DNA of 40,283 nucleotides, from positions 1 through 40,283 of the forward strand of contig JAZSKY010000026.1 of NCBI GenBank assembly GCA_045535095.1, in the 5' to 3' direction. This DNA is from SIG672 sp045535095 (GTDB lineage: Bacteria > Bacillota > Clostridia > Oscillospirales > CAG-272). The notes under the pieces are model-generated. The model did no database searches, had not been told where the DNA came from, and saw only the letters and a program-made list of their open reading frames with translations. The translations under genes were made by a program, and so were the position numbers. This document shows positions 15,055-22,004 of this stretch, in pieces. Positions within the stretch are counted from its first letter, which is position 1. Every line of letters starts with the position of its first letter.

Positions 15055-17796
15055 ATGAGCATATTTACAAAACTTTTCGGCACTTACAGCGAAAGAGAGA
15101 TCAAAAAAATACTTGCAAGCGTTGACGAGATCGAAGCCCTCGCACCAAAATATTCGGAGATGCCCGAGGACGAGCTTCGCGGTATGACCGCTGTGTTCAA
15201 GGACCGTCTTGCAGGCGGCGAAACGCTTGACGATATTCTCCCCGAGGCATTTGCCGCAGTACGCGAGGCGTGTGACCGTGTACTCGGAAAGCGTCCCTTC
15301 AGAGTTCAGCTTATCGGCGGTGTAATTCTTCATCAGGGAAGAATTGCCGAGATGAAAACGGGAGAAGGAAAGACGCTCGTTGCAACCCTGCCTGCGTACC
15401 TTAACGCACTCAGCGGCAGAGGAGTCCACGTCGTTACCGTAAACGAGTACCTTGCAGGTACGGGCAGCGAGGAGATGGGCAGAGTTTACGCATTCCTCGG
15501 TCTCACTACGGGACTTATCCGTCACGGACAGTCGAGACAGGAGAAGCAGGAGGCATATAACTGCGACATTACTTACGGAACTAACAACGAATTCGGATTT
15601 GACTATCTGCGCGACAATATGGTCGTATATAAAGAGGATCTCGTTCAAAGAGAGCGTGCTTTCGCTATCGTGGACGAGGTGGACTCGATCCTTATCGACG
15701 AGGCGAGAACTATCGCTATCATTTCGGGTGTCAGCGAAAAGTCGAGCGAGATATACGAGAGAGTTGAGGCGTTCGTGTCGAAGCTCCGTATGTACAAGGT
15801 GCGCGAGGTTGACTCCAAGCAGTCCACAGACGCGCTTGACGTAGATCCCGAGGCAGATTACATCGTTGACGAAAAGGCAGGCTCTGCCGTACTCACCGCA
15901 AAGGGTATCAAGCGCGCAGAGGCGTTTTTCGGACTTGAAAACTATTCCGATCCCGACAACATAAAGCTTGCAAACCATATCGGCAAGGCTCTTAAAGCGC
16001 ATGGCGTTATGAGAAATGGCGATAACTATATCGTCAAGGACGGCAAGGTTATGATCGTTGACAGCTTTACCGGACGTATTATGCCCGGACGTCGCTATTC
16101 GGACGGTCTGCATCAGGCTATCGAGGCAAAAGAGCACGTAAATATCGAAAAAGAGAACAGAACGCTCGCATCGATCACCTTCCAGAACTATTTCCGTATG
16201 TACGGAAAGCTCTCGGGAATGACGGGTACAGCGCTCACCGAGGACGAGGAGTTCCGCGAGATCTACGCGCTTGACGTTGTCGAAATACCGACCAACAAGC
16301 CGATGATAAGAGACGATCATCACGATATTATATACAAAAACGGCAGAGGAAAGCTCCGCGCGGTCATCGAGCAGATAAAGGCTTGTAACGCAAAGGGACA
16401 GCCCGTGCTTGTAGGTACCGTTTCTGTTGAAAAGTCGGAGCAGCTCTCCGAAATGCTGAAGCGCGAGGGAATAAAGCACACCGTTCTTAACGCGCGTCAC
16501 CACGAAAGAGAAGCGGAGATAGTTGCCGAGGCAGGTAAGCTCGGAAGAGTTACCATCTCGACCAATATGGCAGGACGAGGCACCGACATTATGCTCGGCG
16601 GCAATCCCGAATTCCTTGCAAAGCAGGAAATGGCACGCCTCGGATATGAGGAAAGCGTAATCGGTCTTGCAGCAGGCTCTTCGCAGAACGTTGCAGAAGA
16701 GGTCTTTGCGGCAAGAAAGGTATTCCACGAGCTTATCGACAAGTACAGAGCGGAGATCGCTCCCGAGGCAAAGGCTGTATGCGATGCGGGCGGACTCTTT
16801 ATCATAGGCACAGAGCGTCACGAAAGCAGACGTATAGATAACCAGCTCCGCGGACGTGCAGGACGTCAGGGAGACCCCGGTGAATCGAGATTCTTCGTCG
16901 CTCTTGACGACGACCTTGCCCGTCTTTTCGGCGGCGAGCGTCTTTACAATATGATGGACTCTATGGGACTTGACGAGGACACCCCCATCGACTCGAAGAT
17001 GGTATCTAACCTCCTTGAAACCGCACAGAAGCGCCACGAGGGTGCGAACTTCGAGCGCCGTAAGAACGTCCTCGTTTACGACGATATAATGAACCAGCAG
17101 AGAACTCTTATCTACGATCAGAGAAGAGAAGTGCTTGACGGCGCAGACATTTCCGAAAAGATAAAGGATATGATCTCGCAGGTGGTATCCTCCTATGTTG
17201 ATTTCTACTATTCGGACGGCGCACTCAACGCCGAGGGACTCTGCGAGGAGCTTCGCGGCTACGTTATTTACGAAAACGATGCCGACTTTACTCCCGAAAT
17301 ACTCGCCGAGCTTTCCGAAAACGATCTCGTTGAAAAGCTCGTAGATAAGGCGCTTTCGGTCTATGCCGAGAAGGATACTCTCATCGGCGCAGAGCTTATG
17401 CGTGAGTTTGAGAGAAGAATCCTCCTTCGTAGCGTTGACCGTCAGTGGATGGAGCATATCGACGCTATGGCAGACCTGCGCGACAGTATCGCGCTTCAGT
17501 CTGCGGCGCAGAGAGACCCGATAATCGAATACCGCATCGCAGGTAGCGAAATGTTCGAGGAGATGATAGGCACTATCCGTGAGGATACGGTCAAGGCGGT
17601 TCTTTCGCTGCGCCCCAACCAGAAGGTTGAGAGACAGAAGGTCGCAACCGTTACCTCCGAGGGATTTGCAGGCGCACCCGGTGCAAAGCCGAAGCCGAAG
17701 GCAGCGCCCGTACGCAAGGTCAAGGTAAATCCTAACGATCCCTGCCCCTGCGGAAGCGGCAAAAAATACAAAAAATGTTGCGGACTTAACGATTAA
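15055..17796 (+). CDS. secA: preprotein translocase ATPase SecA
   Basis: A 913-residue SecA, the motor that pushes unfolded proteins through SecYEG. Walker A MKTGEGKT lies at residues 100-107, the DEAD-type box IVDEVDS near 207, the preprotein-crosslinking insert between about 220 and 350, SGMTGTA near 390, and the second motor half with STNMAGRGTDI near 504 and QLRGRAGRQGD near 598. The end carries the zinc motif CPCGSGKKYKKCC, which binds SecB or the ribosome in the family. ATG 15055 has TTGGAG upstream; four extra codons upstream are not supported. Large antisense frames across this gene are ignored. Confidence 0.98.
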   Translation: MSIFTKLFGTYSEREIKKILASVDEIEALAPKYSEMPEDELRGMTAVFKDRLAGGETLDDILPEAFAAVREACDRVLGKRPFRVQLIGGVILHQGRIAEMKTGEGKTLVATLPAYLNALSGRGVHVVTVNEYLAGTGSEEMGRVYAFLGLTTGLIRHGQSRQEKQEAYNCDITYGTNNEFGFDYLRDNMVVYKEDLVQRERAFAIVDEVDSILIDEARTIAIISGVSEKSSEIYERVEAFVSKLRMYKVREVDSKQSTDALDVDPEADYIVDEKAGSAVLTAKGIKRAEAFFGLENYSDPDNIKLANHIGKALKAHGVMRNGDNYIVKDGKVMIVDSFTGRIMPGRRYSDGLHQAIEAKEHVNIEKENRTLASITFQNYFRMYGKLSGMTGTALTEDEEFREIYALDVVEIPTNKPMIRDDHHDIIYKNGRGKLRAVIEQIKACNAKGQPVLVGTVSVEKSEQLSEMLKREGIKHTVLNARHHEREAEIVAEAGKLGRVTISTNMAGRGTDIMLGGNPEFLAKQEMARLGYEESVIGLAAGSSQNVAEEVFAARKVFHELIDKYRAEIAPEAKAVCDAGGLFIIGTERHESRRIDNQLRGRAGRQGDPGESRFFVALDDDLARLFGGERLYNMMDSMGLDEDTPIDSKMVSNLLETAQKRHEGANFERRKNVLVYDDIMNQQRTLIYDQRREVLDGADISEKIKDMISQVVSSYVDFYYSDGALNAEGLCEELRGYVIYENDADFTPEILAELSENDLVEKLVDKALSVYAEKDTLIGAELMREFERRILLRSVDRQWMEHIDAMADLRDSIALQSAAQRDPIIEYRIAGSEMFEEMIGTIREDTVKAVLSLRPNQKVERQKVATVTSEGFAGAPGAKPKPKAAPVRKVKVNPNDPCPCGSGKKYKKCCGLND

Positions 17797-17817
17797 AATA
17801 ATAAATCGGAGACAAAA

Positions 17818-18486
17818 ATGGGATTTGGACTGCTTTTCGTCGGATTTATGATGATGCTCGACCAGAGCTGGGCGCTCAGCGTCTCGCCTGCGGTTGGAGT
17901 TGATATTTTTCCCGACGTTATCGGATATATTTTAATGGTTGCTTCTATGAAGCATCTCAGAAAAAGCTCTAAGGATCTGAATATTTTTGCATATATTGCG
18001 TCGGCAATGGTGATTTTCAGCGGCGCGTGGGCAATTCTTCAGCTCTCCGCCGTCGTAATGAGATTTGCAGGTCTTGGCGGACTCGCTTTTGTCTCACTTG
18101 CCGAGGATATTTACTTTGCACTTAAATATCCGGTTATGATTGCGGCAATACTCTTTCTGTCGAGCGGACTCCGCGAGGTCGCTTTGTCGGTCGGACTCGA
18201 TAAGCTTTCGAGAAAGACGGCAATATTCACCGTAGTTTCTGCGCTCGGATATATCGGCACGAGTGTTCAGTCGCTTCTGCCGACAGGCGAAATATGGGCG
18301 TACTTTGCCGCACTCATAATATCACTGCTCTTTTTCGTGCAGTACTTTATGATGCTCGCGCTCATCTTCTCCTATTACAGAGAGATAGGCTTTGAGGGCG
18401 AGGACGACCTCCCTGAAAAAGAGCCGCTTATGATAAGACTTCTTCAAAAAGCGGCGAAAGCAAAGAAAAAATACGAGGACGACTGA
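17818..18486 (+). CDS. membrane protein of unknown function (DIxPDxxGY type), short form
   Basis: A 222-residue protein with about five to six membrane helices. The N-terminal motif D-I-F-P-D-V-I-G-Y near residues 36-44 recurs in the next gene as D-I-L-P-D-F-V-G-Y, so the two are distant paralogues. The C-terminal tail is charged and cytosolic in character. No family is recognised. It starts 21 bases after secA with GGAGAC upstream, so it may be cotranscribed with secA; a role in secretion is only a guess from place. Confidence 0.72.
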   Translation: MGFGLLFVGFMMMLDQSWALSVSPAVGVDIFPDVIGYILMVASMKHLRKSSKDLNIFAYIASAMVIFSGAWAILQLSAVVMRFAGLGGLAFVSLAEDIYFALKYPVMIAAILFLSSGLREVALSVGLDKLSRKTAIFTVVSALGYIGTSVQSLLPTGEIWAYFAALIISLLFFVQYFMMLALIFSYYREIGFEGEDDLPEKEPLMIRLLQKAAKAKKKYEDD

Positions 18487-18514
18487 AAAAATCTATTGAA
18501 AGGGTGAAGGAAAA

Positions 18515-19924
18515 ATGAATGCTGCGAAATTCAGATTCAGAAATATAATAATTGCACTCGTTTTTCTTATGAACCCGTGCATAAACATCATTGATATTCT
18601 CCCCGATTTCGTGGGATACCTCATCATAATGCGCGCTCTGTACGCGAGCGCGGCACTCTATCCGCAGTTTCGCGATGCGTACTCAAATTTCCGCACCCTC
18701 ACCGTAATTTCTATCGCGAAAACGCTCGCTCTGCCCATTATCTTCATAATTTCGGGCACCGAGATGACGTGGCTTCTGATCCTCGCCTTCACCTTCGGCG
18801 GACTTGAAATATTCTACGGAGTAGTTGCCTTCTCAAAGCTGTTTGAGGGCATCTATTACAGCGCCGAGCGTACGGCAGGAAGTGCTGTTTTCGAGGGATA
18901 TGACCGTGCGAGAGTGTTCACTGTGATTTTCGCAATTTTCCGCCCGGTTGCGGCGTTTTTCCCCGAGCTTACACTTCTTTCGAGCAGTGACTACGGAACT
19001 GTAACCGAAACGGGGATCGTCAGCTATGCGGACATCAGAATACCGCTTACGATATTTATGATAATATTCTCGCTGACTGTCGGAATCTTCTGGTTCGTAT
19101 GCGCTAAAAAATACTTCAAAAGACTCTTTTCGGATAGCGAATACGTTTCTGCGATAAGAGAAAAGTACGCGAGATACTCGGTCGAGAGTCCTCAGCTTGT
19201 GGATAGGAGAGTAGTGCTTTCATCGGTCGCCCTTTTCGGAATCGGCGCGATACTTGCCCTTGAATTAAAGCTCGACGGAGTAAACTATATCCCGAATTTC
19301 GCGGCGGCATCTCTCTTTATAGCAGGATTTTACAGAGTCCGTCAGATCTTCCCGAAAACGGCACTTTACGGAATTATCACGTCGCTCTTTTACGCGGTAG
19401 CCTCGGCGGCAAGCTGGGGATATTCGGTCTTTTTCACTGCAAAATATATCGTTATAAACAAAAATCAGATCGGAATGCAGATCGGCTACGGTCAGCAGAT
19501 AGCCGCGTATCTCGGAACGAGCGCGGAGGTCACGCGCAGCTTTGATATTCTGCGTATTCTCTCGCTTGTAGAAGCTCTCGCCTTTGCTTTTGCACTCTTT
19601 TTCGTGGCAAGAGCGATGAGGGACGCCCTCCTCCGTCACGGCGGAAAGCATATCTACGAGCTCGGTCAGGTACACGACAGACGGGTTTTGCTTCGCTCTA
19701 CCGTCACCGAGAGATTTTTCATCGTTCTCACCCTCGTTTGCGGTATTGTTAGCGGACTTTTCTCGTTTATGCAGATAGCGCTCGTCGCAAGCGAATATAA
19801 CCTCTGGGTGTACGATGCCGCATTCAGAATCGCGTGGGTCGTGCTTTTCATTCACACCACCGACAAGATAAAGGAGTCGGCAAAGGAAAAATATATCTTC
19901 GTGCAGAGCGAGGGCGTGGAATAA
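18515..19924 (+). CDS. membrane protein of unknown function (DIxPDxxGY type), long form
   Basis: A 469-residue protein with about ten or more hydrophobic helices. The first 70 residues (LVFLMNPCINIIDILPDFVGYLIIMRALYAS, with the motif at about 26-34) match the preceding protein. The rest has no homologue known to me. A second half begins near 230 after a charged loop (VDRRVVLSS), and a similar HDRRVLLRS recurs near 385, which hints at an internal duplication. GAAAGGGTGAAGG precedes the ATG. It follows the short form by 28 bases. Confidence 0.72.
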   Translation: MNAAKFRFRNIIIALVFLMNPCINIIDILPDFVGYLIIMRALYASAALYPQFRDAYSNFRTLTVISIAKTLALPIIFIISGTEMTWLLILAFTFGGLEIFYGVVAFSKLFEGIYYSAERTAGSAVFEGYDRARVFTVIFAIFRPVAAFFPELTLLSSSDYGTVTETGIVSYADIRIPLTIFMIIFSLTVGIFWFVCAKKYFKRLFSDSEYVSAIREKYARYSVESPQLVDRRVVLSSVALFGIGAILALELKLDGVNYIPNFAAASLFIAGFYRVRQIFPKTALYGIITSLFYAVASAASWGYSVFFTAKYIVINKNQIGMQIGYGQQIAAYLGTSAEVTRSFDILRILSLVEALAFAFALFFVARAMRDALLRHGGKHIYELGQVHDRRVLLRSTVTERFFIVLTLVCGIVSGLFSFMQIALVASEYNLWVYDAAFRIAWVVLFIHTTDKIKESAKEKYIFVQSEGVE

Positions 19925-19968
19925 GCCGCTTTTTCAAGAAAACGGCAGAACTTCCATAAATTTAGGAG

Positions 19969-19997
19969 TTAACATTTGACTGAAAAAGGTTTATAAT
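19969..19997 (+). promoter_or_regulatory. sigma-A promoter of the 72-residue gene and UDG
   Basis: TTAACA (19969-19974), 17 bases, TATAAT (19992-19997). The GGAGG and TTG start lie downstream. Confidence 0.75.
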
Positions 19998-20028
19998 TTC
20001 GTTATAGATATAACGGAGGTATAGATCC

Positions 20029-20247
20029 TTGGAAAAGATAAAAATTGACGAAAAAAACACACTGCTTACGCTTGACAGTGCCGAATGGGAGAACTGTTTC
20101 CCGAGCGGAGAGTTTGATATTTCAAGCGCAAAAAGTCGCATCGCTCTGCGCGAAATGATCGGAGATGACGAGGCGGCAAAAAGGGTAGAGGTCAGCGTTT
20201 TCGGGCGCCGCGGCGCTCCGAAAAGCGTTTTCATAAAATACATATAA
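20029..20247 (+). CDS. hypothetical protein, 72 residues, TTG start
   Basis: A small charged protein (MEKIKIDEKNTLLTLDSAEW then a helical SSAKSRIALREMIGDDEAAKR and a basic end GRRGAPKS). No family is recognised and no membrane segment is visible. The start codon is TTG at 20029, decided by the strong AACGGAGGT eight to ten bases upstream; no ATG lies nearby in frame. It has its own promoter and is followed after 20 bases by the UDG gene, so the two are probably one unit. Confidence 0.72.
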   Translation: MEKIKIDEKNTLLTLDSAEWENCFPSGEFDISSAKSRIALREMIGDDEAAKRVEVSVFGRRGAPKSVFIKYI

Positions 20248-20267
20248 ATCCGAAAGGACGTTTAATT

Positions 20268-20819
20268 ATGACACTTGCAGAACTGAAGCAGAAATGCGAA
20301 GCGTGTAAAAAATGCGAGCTTGGAAGCACGAGAACGAACCTCGTTTTCGGCGCGGGTAACGAAAATGCAAAGCTTATGTTCATCGGTGAAGCGCCGGGTG
20401 AAAAGGAGGATCTCAGCGGAACTCCCTTCGTCGGCAGAGCGGGACAGCTTTTCGATAAGTATCTCGAGGCGGTCGGAATCAGCCGCGACGAGGTTTACAT
20501 AGCGAATATGCTCAAATGCCGTCCGCCAAAGAATCGCGACCCCCTTCCGTCAGAGCAGGATATCTGCATAGAATATCTGCGCGAGCAGGTAAGAATCATA
20601 AAGCCGAAGATGATAGTCTGCCTCGGCAGAATTTCAGCAATGCGCCTGATTTCTCCCGATTATAAGATCACAAAGGAGCATGGCGTCTGGGTGAAGAAGG
20701 GACAGTACGATATGACCGCAGTTTATCACCCGTCACTCCTTCTGCGCAATCCGAATTATAAGGACGAGATGCTCGCCGATATGATGGAGATCGCGCGCAG
20801 ATACCGCGAGCTTGAATAA
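20268..20819 (+). CDS. family-4 uracil-DNA glycosylase (4Fe-4S)
   Basis: A 183-residue UDG that removes uracil from DNA, starting base excision repair. Four ligands of an iron-sulfur cluster are visible: C13 and C16 (CEACKKC), C84 and C100 (spacing of 15 residues), as in family-4 enzymes. The active-site motif is GEAPGEKED (residues 40-48), and the C-terminal motif HPSLLLRNP binds the lesion. TPFVGRAGQLFD is the family's next signature. GAAAGGACG precedes the ATG. Confidence 0.95.
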   Translation: MTLAELKQKCEACKKCELGSTRTNLVFGAGNENAKLMFIGEAPGEKEDLSGTPFVGRAGQLFDKYLEAVGISRDEVYIANMLKCRPPKNRDPLPSEQDICIEYLREQVRIIKPKMIVCLGRISAMRLISPDYKITKEHGVWVKKGQYDMTAVYHPSLLLRNPNYKDEMLADMMEIARRYRELE

Positions 20820-20821
20820 AT

Positions 20822-20852
20822 AAAAAGCAAGGACTTTTAGTCCTTGCTTTTT
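20822..20852. terminator. bidirectional terminator between UDG and the membrane-protein gene
   Basis: AAAAAGCAAGGAC and GTCCTTGCTTTTT pair around TTTTA, with T runs on both strands. It lies between two convergent genes. Confidence 0.88.
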
Positions 20853-20855
20853 GTT

Positions 20856-21380
20856 TTATATCCCATATCCGCCGGTCAGAGGATCTCTGAAAATTCCAAG
20901 CTCAGGCGGAATAAACGTCAGTACGACAAACGCGATAGCAAGCGCGAAAAGTGCCGAGATTGCGGCGATTTTGGATCTGCACCTAGCCGTCTCTTTTTTG
21001 AAAAGACGGCTCTCGTAAAGGTATGCCGCACCTGCCGAAATGAAGAATATCGCGATGTTTATCCAGTCGGGAGATTTTCCGACAGATCCGTTGTAGGTGT
21101 AGAAAATTATCGGGATAAGTCCTGTTCCGAGAAGGATCCCGCGCGCCTTTACACACCAGAAATCGCCGCGGTCCTTGAAGAAAAAGCTCTCGATGATCGC
21201 AAATATCAGCATCGGCCAGAAGAGAAGCTTCATGTGCTCCCACGTCGATTCGTTCACGCCCGAAAAGGGAGCAACGAGCAGAGACTCGCCCGTCCATTCG
21301 TATAAAAAATGTAATACCGTTCCCGAAAGAGAGACCACACCAAACCCAACAAGCTGCCATAGACCAATCGACCGTTTCAT
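20856..21380 (-). CDS. DUF6512-like membrane protein
   Basis: A 174-residue protein with five to six membrane helices. The conserved-looking N-terminal part has GTVLHFLYEWTG (about 18-29), APFSGVNESTWEHMKLLFWP (about 36-55) and later YNGSVGKSPDWINIAIFF. These blocks resemble the small DUF6512 membrane family; the role is unknown. The start at 21380 follows GGGTGA, a weak site. A longer reading would run back through repeats and is rejected. Confidence 0.72.
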   Translation of the reverse strand: MKRSIGLWQLVGFGVVSLSGTVLHFLYEWTGESLLVAPFSGVNESTWEHMKLLFWPMLIFAIIESFFFKDRGDFWCVKARGILLGTGLIPIIFYTYNGSVGKSPDWINIAIFFISAGAAYLYESRLFKKETARCRSKIAAISALFALAIAFVVLTFIPPELGIFRDPLTGGYGI

Positions 21381-21434
21381 AGTTTCACCCGCATAACGTT
21401 TTGTAAAACAGTATATCCAAGGAGGTGTATATTT

Positions 21435-21536
21435 ATGCCGGTAAAACAGCTGATTTTCACTTGTGCCACTAAAAAGCAGGAGGAAAAACAAACTCGGACA
21501 CATCAAGCGATGTGTCCGAGTTTTTATTTTATTTGA
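21435..21536 (+). CDS. short frame with a strong ribosome binding site, possible gene remnant
   Basis: ATG 21435 follows AAGGAGGTG by seven to nine bases, and the frame reads 33 codons (MPVKQLIFTCATKKQEEKQT, then into the terminator repeat). Because the last third is the hairpin repeat itself, this looks like the 5' end of a lost gene cut off by the repeat. No product is recognised. Confidence 0.3.
   Translation: MPVKQLIFTCATKKQEEKQTRTHQAMCPSFYFI
21492..21530 (+). terminator. GGACACATC hairpin terminator repeat, copy A
   Basis: CTCGGACACATC and GATGTGTCCGAG pair around AAGC, followed by TTTTTATTTT. Compared with copies B-D, the outer pairs are CTC/GAG in place of TT/AA, so pairing is kept. 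Confidence 0.8.
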
Positions 21537-21540
21537 TTTT

Positions 21541-21588
21541 GTAGGGGCGTTCATTGAACGCCCGCGGGCGAACACTGTTCGCCCCTAC
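21541..21588. repeat. GTAGGGGCG inverted-repeat element, copy A
   Basis: Ends GTAGGGGCG and CGCCCCTAC are inverted. Inside are two hairpins: GGGCGTTCA-TTGAACGCCC and GGGCGAACA-CTGTTCGCCC. It resembles the small non-coding palindromic elements common in gut Clostridia. Confidence 0.8.
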
Positions 21589-21618
21589 GAGTGTTCAAAA
21601 AACCTTATATATCAAGAA

Positions 21619-21706
21619 TTACTTGCTTGCCTCTTCGATAGCAACTGCAACAGCAACAGTCATACCAACCATGGGGTTGTTACCTGCGCCGATGAGACCC
21701 ATCATT
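21619..21706 (-). pseudogene. duplicated 3' fragment of the GGGtGRT gene
   Basis: The last 28 codons plus stop of the gene at 30694 (MMGLIGAGNNPMVGMTVAVA, ending EEASK) are repeated here. The DNA is about 95 percent identical over roughly 104 bases (21602-21706 against 30682-30786), and identity stops sharply at the 5' side. The order hairpin terminator, GGGGCG element, gene end is the same at both places. 21713-21960 beyond it has no convincing gene; a plus frame from about 21773 to 21967 lacks a start codon. Confidence 0.85.
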
Positions 21707-21903
21707 TCTGTGCGTTAGTAAACTTTGAGACATATTGAAGGGCAAGAAATCCATATAACACAAGCCTTTTTAGCTGCAAAATCCTTGCGCCGGACACATC
21801 ATATTCAGTTTTCCTGAAAACATTATATCGCGTTTTGATGTCGCCGTAAATGATGTGGTCAAAGAGTTTGCGGAAATGTTGCGATTGATAATTCTCATAA
21901 CCG

Positions 21904-21932
21904 TGTACAAATTATCCAAAGCACGATATAAT
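21904..21932 (+). promoter_or_regulatory. possible promoter of a very short transcript
   Basis: TGTACA (21904-21909), 17 bases, TATAAT (21927-21932). Transcription from about 21939 would reach the terminator at 21961-21991 within 55 bases, crossing a small CTCG/CGAG hairpin. Confidence 0.4.
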
Positions 21933-21960
21933 ATGATCTCGAATATAATTAACGAGAGGA

Positions 21961-21991
21961 AAAAATGACGCGCCCGACGGCGCGTCATTTT
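21961..21991. terminator. terminator of the Ig-lipoprotein operon, usable on both strands
   Basis: AAAAATGACGCGCC and GGCGCGTCATTTT pair around CGAC. On the minus strand it follows the gene ending at 22005 and runs into TTTTTT. Confidence 0.85.
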
Positions 21992-22004
21992 ATTTTTTTA
22001 AATT

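Noticed and set aside
14962..17457. An 831-codon open frame on the minus strand
   Set aside because: It lies antisense over secA, which has every family motif. The frame is open because of the codon use of secA; the product has no recognisable domain and no ribosome binding site.
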